From positions 1 through 16,984 of the forward strand of contig JAEWPN010000254.1 of assembly GCA_023399455.1 (NCBI GenBank): DNA of 16,984 nucleotides, in the 5' to 3' direction. Shown here one piece after another: positions 7,095 to 13,674 of the stretch. Under the pieces are notes generated by a model that made no database searches, was not told the DNA's origin, and was given only the letters and a program-made list of their open reading frames with translations. Source of the DNA: Bacillota bacterium. Its GTDB lineage: Bacteria > Bacillota > Clostridia > Lachnospirales > Lachnospiraceae. The translations under genes were made by a program, and so were the position numbers. Position 1 is the first letter of the stretch, and the number at the start of each line of letters is the position of its first letter.

Positions 7095-8205
7095 TTACCT
7101 TTTCTGCCGCCTCATTTAACAATGCAAGGTACTCATCAATAGTAGCCGGAATTGATAATACGGAAGGAGTAGTAGATGCTGTAAGTGCTGTCGTTGAATC
7201 GAGCATTACCAAAGCTCCGTCTGCAACTGCCGGTATTTGTCCTACCAGACTGTCTGCCTGTAAGGCTTGAAGTACGGAATCGTCACCGTATGTTACAATC
7301 ATGTCGATATCTTTTAAGGCATCAATATTCTCTGCACTAATAGTAACAGTAAATGCGCTGGGGTCATCCGCTAACTGAAGTACACTTTCAGGGAATTCAA
7401 ACCCAAGGTCCATTAAATAGGATGCGCGCGGATCTGTAGGCAGATAAATATAAAACGTACCTAAGTCGGAAGCATTAAAATAGAAGAAGGCAGCTGTTTT
7501 GCCCTGTAAGCTTTCATACTCAGCAACTTTCGTGTTGATTAAATCTTCCGTTTCGGCAATCAACACTTCTGCTTCCGCTTCTTTTCCCATACCTCTGGCA
7601 TCCAGAAGAGTCTGCTCTCTCCAATAGGTCTGCCAAGGGTATTCAGGGTATGCAATAACAGGAGCTATCTGACTTAACAAGTCATATTCTTCCTGCGTTA
7701 TTCCGGAATATGCCGCTAAAATTACGTCCGGCGCCGTATCACTGATCGCTTCATAATCCAGACCGTCAGTATCATCAAAGACCACCGGCTCTTCTGTTCC
7801 GAGTTCTTTATACTTATCTGCTGTCCAGAAAAGAAGTCCGTTTTCATCAACTGCTCCGAAATTCGCTTTTGAAACTCCGACGGGAACAACTCCCAAAGCG
7901 AGGGGAACATCCTGATTGCCCCAGGATATGGTCGCAATACGTTCCGGCTGGCTTTCGATAACGGTTTCACCAAAAGCATGTGTGATAGTAACAGGATATG
8001 TAACGGCAGCGTCCTTTGAAGCAGCATCTTTAGAGGTATCCTCTCCGGCAGTTTCTTCAACAGCGGCTTCTTCGACTGCTGCCTTATCGCCTGTTTCTTC
8101 TGTTATTTCATTAACGGTTGCCTTGCTGCCGCAGGCTGTAAAAACGGTAGTAATAGCTAAAAGTGCCATAAGGCCTAATCTGATTTTTTTTTGTCGCATA
8201 TACAT
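7075..8205 (-). CDS. Iron-siderophore-type substrate-binding lipoprotein (FepB/FhuD-like)
   Basis: This 376-residue lipoprotein captures the metal chelate outside the membrane and hands it to the permeases. A signal peptide (RQKKIRLGLMALLAITTVFTAC) ends in a lipobox with Cys25 as lipidation site. An acidic, alanine-rich linker follows (about residues 30-68, with repeated AAVEE and SKDAA units), acting as a tether. The folded part shows class III binding-protein features: QPERIATISWGNQDVPLALGV near the start of lobe one and YEAISDTAPDVILAAYSGI. Start ATG 8203-8205 has AGGAG (8213-8217 on the complementary strand) at seven bases; Met3 is too far from it. It is the first gene of the operon, driven by the promoter at 8268-8296. 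Exact ligand cannot be read from the sequence. No cobalamin or haem-specific signature was recognised. Confidence 0.93.
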   Translation of the reverse strand: MYMRQKKIRLGLMALLAITTVFTACGSKATVNEITEETGDKAAVEEAAVEETAGEDTSKDAASKDAAVTYPVTITHAFGETVIESQPERIATISWGNQDVPLALGVVPVGVSKANFGAVDENGLLFWTADKYKELGTEEPVVFDDTDGLDYEAISDTAPDVILAAYSGITQEEYDLLSQIAPVIAYPEYPWQTYWREQTLLDARGMGKEAEAEVLIAETEDLINTKVAEYESLQGKTAAFFYFNASDLGTFYIYLPTDPRASYLMDLGFEFPESVLQLADDPSAFTVTISAENIDALKDIDMIVTYGDDSVLQALQADSLVGQIPAVADGALVMLDSTTALTASTTPSVLSIPATIDEYLALLNEAAEKVNENIQE

Positions 8206-8221
8206 ATTTGCTCTCCTTTAT

Positions 8222-8279
8222 ATAAAATATAATCCATTCATGGTTAGATGCGCCTAACTAAGAATGGATTATACTTTAT
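8222..8279. repeat. 58-bp near-perfect palindrome over the siderophore-operon promoter
   Basis: The sequence is symmetric about 8250/8251. TATAATCCATTC (8228-8239) matches GAATGGATTATA (8262-8273) over 12 bp. Inside, GTTAG (8243-8247) matches CTAAC (8254-8258). Outside, ATAAA (8222-8226) matches TTTAT (8275-8279). In all 24 of 29 base pairs are complementary. The palindrome covers the -10 box and expected transcription start of the operon, an ideal place for a repressor. Its length would suit two dimers or a large operator. Read-through RNA from the upstream LacI gene would fold into a long hairpin, so an RNA role is possible too. Confidence 0.85.
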
Positions 8280-8296
8280 GAAGAGAATTCTGTCAA
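8268..8296 (-). promoter_or_regulatory. Consensus sigma-A promoter of the siderophore-uptake operon
   Basis: On the minus strand TTGACA (8291-8296) and TATAAT (8268-8273) are exact consensus boxes separated by exactly 17 bp. Transcription should start near 8261, about 55 bases before the start codon. The upstream DNA to 8330 is very A/T-rich and could act as an UP element. Such a strong unregulated promoter makes sense only under tight repression, which fits the overlapping palindrome. Confidence 0.85.
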
Positions 8297-8311
8297 CTAA
8301 AAGCTAAAATT

Positions 8312-8330
8312 TATTAAAATATTTTTAATA
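8312..8330. repeat. A/T-only palindrome between the LacI gene and the siderophore operon
   Basis: TATTAAAA (8312-8319) and TTTTAATA (8323-8330) are perfect 8-bp arms around TAT. It lies after the LacI-family stop codon and upstream of the -35 box. It could be a weak terminator for the LacI gene or part of an UP element. With no G:C pairs in the stem, a terminator role is doubtful. Confidence 0.35.
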
Positions 8331-8353
8331 GCAATTTTTTCCGTCAATATACT

Positions 8354-9370
8354 TTATAAAGAAAAACTGTCGTGTAGCAATAAGTCGCAAGAATACGTAT
8401 AGTGTACCGGTTCTGCACCTTTACCTTCCATCAGGTGAAGTGCAATATCAAAGGCCTTCATTGTTATTTCATCAATCGGTCTTGCTATCATAGATAAGGA
8501 AGGAATATAATTCACGATATGATCGGCGTCTCCGGATGAGCCGAAGCAAAGTAATTCGGCGTCTCTGGGAATCAGAAAGTGATTGCGCGCCAAAAGAGGT
8601 ATGGCTCCAAATGCCAATGTGCTGTTCATACATATGATAACCTCCGGTTTTGTTTCCATATTTAAAATATGGCGTGCACCGATGGCTCCTCCGATCATAG
8701 TATTTTCCGTAGCAATAAAGTTCTCTTCTAGAAGATGGATTCCACTGTTCTTACAGCACCGTATGAACATATTGAGATATTCGTCTCCGTGCTGCCAGCT
8801 GTCACTGCCTGAAAGCACCAGCAGATTACGGAAACCTTTTGCAACAATCATTTTTACTGCTTTCTCAATTGCTTCATCAGCCAGATAGGAAACGCTGGGA
8901 TACTTTTTACTTATATAGTTATATATTACAAAGGGAAAGTCTTCTGCCTGCTCTTCCAGAGTTTTCAAATCAGTCTCACTTTCGATACTGATTACCGACG
9001 AATCATAGGCAGACCGCTGCACTGTTTCGAGCTTATCCTTCAAATGATTTTTTTCATATGGACACAGTAAAAGATTATAATCGCGTCCTGTTTGCTTTCT
9101 GTGCTTATTGATGCTTGCAATAATGACATTCATATCCATCCATACAGAATCCACAGGCATAAAAAAGGTAATAGTAGGCTGCCATACATGTACTCCATTT
9201 GTGTCACAAGCCGAGGAATTTATTTTATATCCAAGTTGTTTTGCGGCTTTTACTACTTTCAGGGCAGTACCGTCCGCCACCTTATGCTCTTTTGCTGTCC
9301 CGTTTAACACAAAACTTACTGTTGATACGGATACTCCTGCAAGTTTTGCAACATCTTTCATAACAGCCAT
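8354..9370 (-). CDS. LacI/GalR-family transcriptional regulator
   Basis: This 338-residue regulator starts with a LacI helix-turn-helix, MKDVAKLAGVSVSTVSFVLN (from residue 4), and hinge region VVKAAKQLGYKIN. The C-terminal part is a periplasmic-binding-protein-like effector domain, with GFRNLLVLSGSDSW, PEVIICMNSTLAFGAIPLL and a closing EITMKAFDIALHLMEG typical of the family. I place the start at ATG 9368-9370 because GGAGG (9377-9381 on the complementary strand) lies six bases upstream; an earlier ATG at 9383-9385 overlaps that site. It is divergent from the sensor kinase gene and probably regulates the sugar-uptake locus, itself, or both. Between residues 45 and 65 an unusual stretch (SSACDTNGVHVWQPT) separates hinge from effector domain. 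The effector sugar is unknown. Confidence 0.92.
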   Translation of the reverse strand: MAVMKDVAKLAGVSVSTVSFVLNGTAKEHKVADGTALKVVKAAKQLGYKINSSACDTNGVHVWQPTITFFMPVDSVWMDMNVIIASINKHRKQTGRDYNLLLCPYEKNHLKDKLETVQRSAYDSSVISIESETDLKTLEEQAEDFPFVIYNYISKKYPSVSYLADEAIEKAVKMIVAKGFRNLLVLSGSDSWQHGDEYLNMFIRCCKNSGIHLLEENFIATENTMIGGAIGARHILNMETKPEVIICMNSTLAFGAIPLLARNHFLIPRDAELLCFGSSGDADHIVNYIPSLSMIARPIDEITMKAFDIALHLMEGKGAEPVHYTYSCDLLLHDSFSL

Positions 9371-9429
9371 ATCTAACCTCCGCATTTTAATTACATTATT
9401 TCTTGAACATAAATCAGTTCGTTATGTTT

Positions 9430-9458
9430 AATATACATACTTTACCAGAAAAATTCAA
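9430..9458 (-). promoter_or_regulatory. Promoter of the LacI-family gene
   Basis: On the minus strand TTGAAT (9453-9458) and TATATT (9430-9435) are separated by 17 bp and face the LacI-family gene. Each box matches consensus at four or five of six positions. Transcription would start near 9423, leaving a leader of about 50 bases. Confidence 0.55.
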
Positions 9459-9471
9459 TTTATATTTAATA

Positions 9472-9490
9472 AACTAAAATTATTTTAGTT
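9472..9490. promoter_or_regulatory. 19-bp perfect palindrome between divergent regulators (candidate operator)
   Basis: AACTAAAATTATTTTAGTT has perfect 9-bp arms around one central T. It sits 13 bp upstream of the LacI gene's -35 box and 21 bp upstream of the sensor kinase's. This position could let one protein act on both divergent promoters. It lacks the central CG usual for LacI-family operators, so the binding factor is uncertain. Confidence 0.45.
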
Positions 9491-9511
9491 AACGTGTCAC
9501 CAGTCAAATAA

Positions 9512-9540
9512 TTCGCAAATAGAAGGAGATAGTGTATAAT
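9512..9540 (+). promoter_or_regulatory. Promoter of the sensor kinase / response regulator genes
   Basis: A perfect TATAAT (9535-9540) is preceded at 17 bp by TTCGCA (9512-9517), a 4/6 match to the -35 consensus. It faces the sensor kinase gene and leaves a leader of roughly 65 bases. Confidence 0.55.
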
Positions 9541-9613
9541 AGACTGAAAATAGACAAAGGTTTATTATGCAAATTATGTAAAAGCAACAAAGGTTGAGAG
9601 GGATATAATAAGC

Positions 9614-11431
9614 ATGAAAGAATACATGGAAGGTCTTTTTGGAAGAAAATCCAGCATACAAAGAAAGGTTATCATCGTGTACTTGCTTATGGCTGTACTT
9701 CCGATCATCATCATAACCTTTTCTGCAAGCATCATGTACTACAACAGCATTTTAAAAGGTGCCTACAGCCTTGTGGAGCAGAATACAAGACAGCATGAGG
9801 TTGTTGTTCAGGAAAGGATGGACGCCCTGAAGGGCGTTTTGTATGAACTCCTCATCAATAACGAATGCATAAAGCTGGCGGACAGCATTAATAAAGGAGA
9901 TGAAGAGGACCTTCTGGTAAATGGAGCCGCTATGGAGACCTTGCTTCGAAGGAGCGTTTATACCTACCAGAGCATCCGGAGCGCCGCTTTTGTCGCGGAT
10001 AACGGGCAGTATGTAACCTATTCAAAATGGTATGGCAGTATGAACGAAAGTATTTGGGCGGATCCGGAGCAAAGAGAGGAAATTTACGATAAAATCAATA
10101 AAGAACAGAAATTATCTTTTATAGCTTCCGTTAATTTAAGCAATACGGAAGGAAGAGATGATTATGTTATAATGATGGGTTACCCGGTAAAACATCTCAA
10201 GACAAAAGAGCAAAAAGGCGTGTTGGTTATGGCGCTGGATGATGATGTACTTTTGTTTGATGAAGGCGATGAGAGCAGGGAGAACGGAAAAGAAGCAAAC
10301 GGAATTACTACGGTAATATTGAATGGTGAGGACAGAATCATTGCTGGGGTTAAAAACTCTTACTTAAATAAGGATTATAACGACTATCTGGATGATGAAT
10401 TCGGTAATATCAAAAGAATATCGGAGAATAGAAAAAAGATAGAGGGAACTGATTGGACAATTGTAAATATTATTGATACCGCCGTATACAGAAAAGATAT
10501 CTATCATCTGGTAAGCGTGGTCTTTATTCTCATGATAACGGTTACCTGTTTCTTTTTTTTGATCGTGTTTTTTGCATCGAGAAAATATATAGGAACTGTC
10601 CAGAAGATAGCACAGGGTATCCATGATTATGAAGGGATAGGCGAAGATAAGATCGATGTGGATGTGAATGAAAAGGATGAGCTATATGTAATCGTCAGAC
10701 AGTTCAATAAGATGACGGAAAGGGTTAATTCCCTTGTAGAAATGCTCCGTCAGAGAAATGAGGAGATCAAGGCGGCAGCAATCAGCCAGAAGCATGCGGA
10801 GATAAAGGCCCTTGAAGCTCAGATCAACCCTCATTTCCTTTTCAATACACTGGATTCCATTAACTGGAGAGCTATTGAACATGATGAGGTGGAAATCAGC
10901 GATATGCTGGGAACATTAGGAAGCCTTTTGAGATACAGTGTTTCCAACATCGATATGGAAGTAGTTCTGGAAGCGGAGATCAGCTGGTTGAAAAAATACA
11001 TTTTTCTCCAAAGAGACCGTTTTCATGATTCATTTGACTGCAGCTATGATATTACTGAGGAAGCGATGGAATTCCCTATTTATAAAATGCTCTTGCAGCC
11101 CATCATTGAAAATACGATATTGCACGCTTTTGAAGAGGTAAAGCAAGGCGGAATGATCTATGTGAAAGCTTTTATCCGTCAGGATAAAAAACTCGAAATC
11201 CGTATCAAGGACAATGGCTGCGGCATGGAGAACGAGATCGTTGCTGAGATCACACAAGAAATAGAGGAGAAAGGCCCTCTTAACAGCAAGCGTATAGGGA
11301 TCAGCAATGTCATCCACAGGCTGAGGATATATTATCAGGAAGAAGCGGAGATTATTGTTAACAGTAAGCTTAGTGAAGGCAGCGAATTTATTCTGATCAT
11401 ACCGAACAGACAAGACGAGAGAAGGAGATAG
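9614..11431 (+). CDS. YesM-type sensor histidine kinase
   Basis: This 605-residue membrane kinase has the standard layout of sugar-sensing clostridial kinases. TM1 is at about 19-43, an extracellular sensor domain at 44-297, TM2 at about 299-322, then a HAMP linker and a short coiled coil (RQRNEEIKAAAISQKHAEIKAL). The His_kinase motif INPHFLFNTLDSINW carries the phosphorylatable His407. The ATP-binding domain has N-box Asn500 (PIIENTILHAF) and G1 box DNGCGM (533-538), then a G2-like KRIGISNVIHRL. It would autophosphorylate on sensing an extracellular ligand and pass the phosphate to the next gene product. Start ATG 9614 follows GAGAGGGA; spacing is slightly long. It lies four bases upstream of the response regulator gene. 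The signal is probably a sugar or oligosaccharide, inferred from the downstream transporter. Confidence 0.94.
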   Translation: MKEYMEGLFGRKSSIQRKVIIVYLLMAVLPIIIITFSASIMYYNSILKGAYSLVEQNTRQHEVVVQERMDALKGVLYELLINNECIKLADSINKGDEEDLLVNGAAMETLLRRSVYTYQSIRSAAFVADNGQYVTYSKWYGSMNESIWADPEQREEIYDKINKEQKLSFIASVNLSNTEGRDDYVIMMGYPVKHLKTKEQKGVLVMALDDDVLLFDEGDESRENGKEANGITTVILNGEDRIIAGVKNSYLNKDYNDYLDDEFGNIKRISENRKKIEGTDWTIVNIIDTAVYRKDIYHLVSVVFILMITVTCFFFLIVFFASRKYIGTVQKIAQGIHDYEGIGEDKIDVDVNEKDELYVIVRQFNKMTERVNSLVEMLRQRNEEIKAAAISQKHAEIKALEAQINPHFLFNTLDSINWRAIEHDEVEISDMLGTLGSLLRYSVSNIDMEVVLEAEISWLKKYIFLQRDRFHDSFDCSYDITEEAMEFPIYKMLLQPIIENTILHAFEEVKQGGMIYVKAFIRQDKKLEIRIKDNGCGMENEIVAEITQEIEEKGPLNSKRIGISNVIHRLRIYYQEEAEIIVNSKLSEGSEFILIIPNRQDERRR

Positions 11432-11434
11432 GCG

Positions 11435-12169
11435 ATGAAAACGATTGTTATCGTAGAAGATGAATTCAGAATCAGACAGGGTCTTGGAAGCCTTATTAAT
11501 AAAGTGGATATGGGGTGTAAGGTAATAGGGGAAGCTGAAAACGGATATGAGGGCCTTAAAATGATTCAGGATTTGGAGCCTGATATTGTGATCACCGATA
11601 TCCAGATGCCCAAGATTGACGGTCTGCAAATGATTGAGCAGGCAAAGGAAATGGGAGCAGTCTGTACATTTGTAATACTGAGCGGTTATGCCGATTTTGA
11701 ATATGCGAGAAGAGGAATACGGCTTGGTGTAAAAGAATATCTGTTAAAGCCGGCAACGATATCCAGTGTCAAGGAATTACTGATTAAGCTGGCAGGAAAC
11801 GGAGAAGAAGCCAGTCGGCCGGAAGAGGAAGAATATTCGGGGATGGTGAAGGAAATGATCGCGATAATGGAGGAAAGTTACGGCATGCGTCTGGGGCTCG
11901 ATACTTTTGCCGATAAATTCAGACTGACGCCTGAATATATAAGTAATTTGTTTGCCAAAGAAACAAAAATGACATTTTCCAACTATTTAAAAAAAGTACG
12001 AATAGAAAAAGCCAAGGAGCTTATTTTGTCTACTGATATGAAGATTTATGAAGTGGCATGCAGTGTAGGGTATTCGGATCAGAAATATTTTTCCAAAGTA
12101 TTTAAGGAATATACAGGAGTTTCCGCTAAGCAGTTTGCAATAGATGTACAAAAAAATAAAAGAAAATAG
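11435..12169 (+). CDS. YesN-type response regulator, receiver plus AraC DNA-binding domain
   Basis: This 244-residue protein has an N-terminal receiver domain with acidic residues Glu8-Asp9-Glu10, phosphorylation site Asp55 (DIVITDIQMPKIDG), the conserved Ser in VILSGYADF, and Lys in LLKPA. From about residue 140 it has an AraC-type double helix-turn-helix, including LTPEYISNLFAKETKMTF and IYEVACSVGYSDQKYFSKVF. This is the compact form; many YesN proteins are near 500 residues with a middle domain that is absent here. Start ATG 11435 is preceded by AAGGAGA and follows the kinase stop by three bases, so the pair is co-transcribed. Phosphorylated protein most likely activates the binding-protein promoter just downstream. 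Confidence 0.94.
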   Translation: MKTIVIVEDEFRIRQGLGSLINKVDMGCKVIGEAENGYEGLKMIQDLEPDIVITDIQMPKIDGLQMIEQAKEMGAVCTFVILSGYADFEYARRGIRLGVKEYLLKPATISSVKELLIKLAGNGEEASRPEEEEYSGMVKEMIAIMEESYGMRLGLDTFADKFRLTPEYISNLFAKETKMTFSNYLKKVRIEKAKELILSTDMKIYEVACSVGYSDQKYFSKVFKEYTGVSAKQFAIDVQKNKRK

Positions 12170-12226
12170 AAAGATTTTATACACTTTTTTTAAAATATTG
12201 GAATTTTTTGTTTGCTTTCCAGCGAT

Positions 12227-12232
12227 TATACT
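12227..12232 (+). promoter_or_regulatory. Candidate -10 box of the sugar-transport operon
   Basis: TATACT (12227-12232) lies 31 bases before the binding-protein start. The position where a -35 box is expected (12204-12209) holds only TTTTTT. A good -10 with no -35 is typical of promoters that need an AraC-type activator, here plausibly the response regulator encoded just upstream. Confidence 0.4.
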
Positions 12233-12263
12233 AAAGTTACAAAGAAACGAAGGAGGGTAACAG

Positions 12264-13583
12264 ATGAAAAAGAGTATAGCATTATTAACGGCAATGGCAA
12301 TGATTGCCGGAACACTTATGGCATGCGGGAGCAGCACGGAATCAGCTTCCGGGGAGAAGGTAACAGAAGCAGCGGACAATACGGCAGTGGAAAATGAAAA
12401 TACTGCAAGTACGGATTCCGGTACCGACGAGGCATCTGCAGACGGAAGAACGGAGATTACTTTCTGGCACTATATGTCGGAAGACAAAGAAGGAAAATAT
12501 GTGAACCAGGCTGTGGAAGAATTCAACAATGCACAGGATGAAATCTATGTAACAGCGCAATATTTACCGAGAGATGAGCTCATGAAGCAATACACGATCG
12601 GTGTGGTATCGGGAGAATTGCCGGATTGCGGCATGGTGGATAACCCGGATCATAATTCTTATGCATCCATGGGTGTTTTTGAAGATATCACAGACCTTTA
12701 CAATTCATGGGAAGATGCAAGTTTCATGGAGGGTTCTATTAACTCCTGCTATTATGAAGGTAAATTATACGGACTTCCGTGGGGAAACAATTGCCTGGGC
12801 CTTTTCTATAACAAGGAAATGCTGGATGCGGCAGGGATAGAGGTACCCACCACCTGGTCTGAACTGGAAGCAGCTTGCGAAAAACTGACAACAGATACAT
12901 GTAAAGGATTGGCTATTTCGGCAATCGGTAATGAAGAAGGCACCTTCCAGTATATGCCCTGGTTATTATCTTCAGGCGGAAGTGTAACCGACTTAGCTTC
13001 CGAAGGTTCTAAAGAATCTATGTCATATTTATACGGCTTAATTGAAAAAGGTTATATCAGCAGAGAATGCGTGAACTGGACGCAGGCAGATGCTGAAAAA
13101 CAATTTGCAGCAGGACAGGCAGCCATGATGATCAACGGTCCCTGGCAGTTCTCGGGACTTGCAGATGATGCTCCGGACCTTGCTTACGGCGTTGCAAAAG
13201 TTCCGAAGGCAGATAACGGAGAATATGCTTCCGTACTCGGAGGTGAGAATGTTGCTATCTGTACCGGTGCTAATGTAGAGGCATCATGGAAATTCTTAAC
13301 CTGGATCACAAGCAAAGAAAAGTCACAGGATATTTGCAAATCTATCGGACGTTTTTCTCCGAGGGCCGATGTAAATGTTCAGGAAATGTTTGCGGACGAT
13401 CCTCTCAATTCCGTATTTGCGGAAGTAATGCCGAGTGCACAGTCCAGAGGCCCTTCACCTGATTGGCCGGAAATCTCCGCAGCAATTTACACCGCACAGC
13501 AGGAAGTATTCACAGGACAAAAAGATGTGGATACCGCAATGACGGATGCTCAGGCTAAGATAGATGCTATAGGTTCAAAATAA
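12264..13583 (+). CDS. Carbohydrate ABC transporter substrate-binding lipoprotein (family 1)
   Basis: This 439-residue lipoprotein starts with signal peptide MKKSIALLTAMAMIAGTLMA and a lipobox with Cys21. A Ser/Thr/Glu-rich linker runs to about residue 62. The mature domain begins TEITFWHYMSEDKEG, a hallmark of MalE/UgpB-like sugar-binding proteins. Further family features are ADNGEYASVLGGENVAIC and a terminal region AAIYTAQQEVFTGQKDVDTA. It binds a sugar or oligosaccharide outside the cell and delivers it to the two permeases downstream. The start has GGAGGG a few bases upstream, the strongest site in this locus, matching the usual need for excess binding protein. A stable hairpin after the gene probably lowers downstream transcript. 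Ligand is unknown; the GH31 enzyme suggests an alpha-linked oligosaccharide. Confidence 0.95.
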   Translation: MKKSIALLTAMAMIAGTLMACGSSTESASGEKVTEAADNTAVENENTASTDSGTDEASADGRTEITFWHYMSEDKEGKYVNQAVEEFNNAQDEIYVTAQYLPRDELMKQYTIGVVSGELPDCGMVDNPDHNSYASMGVFEDITDLYNSWEDASFMEGSINSCYYEGKLYGLPWGNNCLGLFYNKEMLDAAGIEVPTTWSELEAACEKLTTDTCKGLAISAIGNEEGTFQYMPWLLSSGGSVTDLASEGSKESMSYLYGLIEKGYISRECVNWTQADAEKQFAAGQAAMMINGPWQFSGLADDAPDLAYGVAKVPKADNGEYASVLGGENVAICTGANVEASWKFLTWITSKEKSQDICKSIGRFSPRADVNVQEMFADDPLNSVFAEVMPSAQSRGPSPDWPEISAAIYTAQQEVFTGQKDVDTAMTDAQAKIDAIGSK

Positions 13584-13591
13584 AAGAGAAT

Positions 13592-13638
13592 GTCCCATCG
13601 CATGTACAATAATAAATTGTGATGTGATGGGACTTTTT
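13592..13638 (+). terminator. Intra-operon hairpin with T-run after the binding-protein gene
   Basis: GTCCCATCGCAT (13592-13603) pairs with ATGTGATGGGAC (13622-13633) over 12 positions, one of them G-U, and the loop can pair further (ACAAT with ATTGT). TTTTT follows directly. It probably acts as a partial terminator and as a 3' stabiliser of binding-protein mRNA, giving less permease than binding protein. Confidence 0.8.
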
Positions 13639-13674
13639 GTACTGTAAAACACTCATTGGAAAGGAAGGTTGAAT

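Noticed and set aside
8228..8233. A second TATAAT on the + strand inside the palindrome, suggesting a convergent promoter
   Set aside because: It arises from the symmetry of the palindrome. No -35 box is found at 16-18 bp upstream (TATTTG at 8205-8210) and there is no + strand gene to serve.
8206..8267. Possible cobalamin or other riboswitch in the leader of the siderophore operon
   Set aside because: The predicted leader is only about 55 bases and is mostly the palindrome; there is no room for a known riboswitch and no B12-box was seen.
11030..11629. 199-codon open frame on the - strand across the kinase and response regulator junction
   Set aside because: It spans two overlapping real genes with intact catalytic motifs and shows no recognisable domain or start signals.
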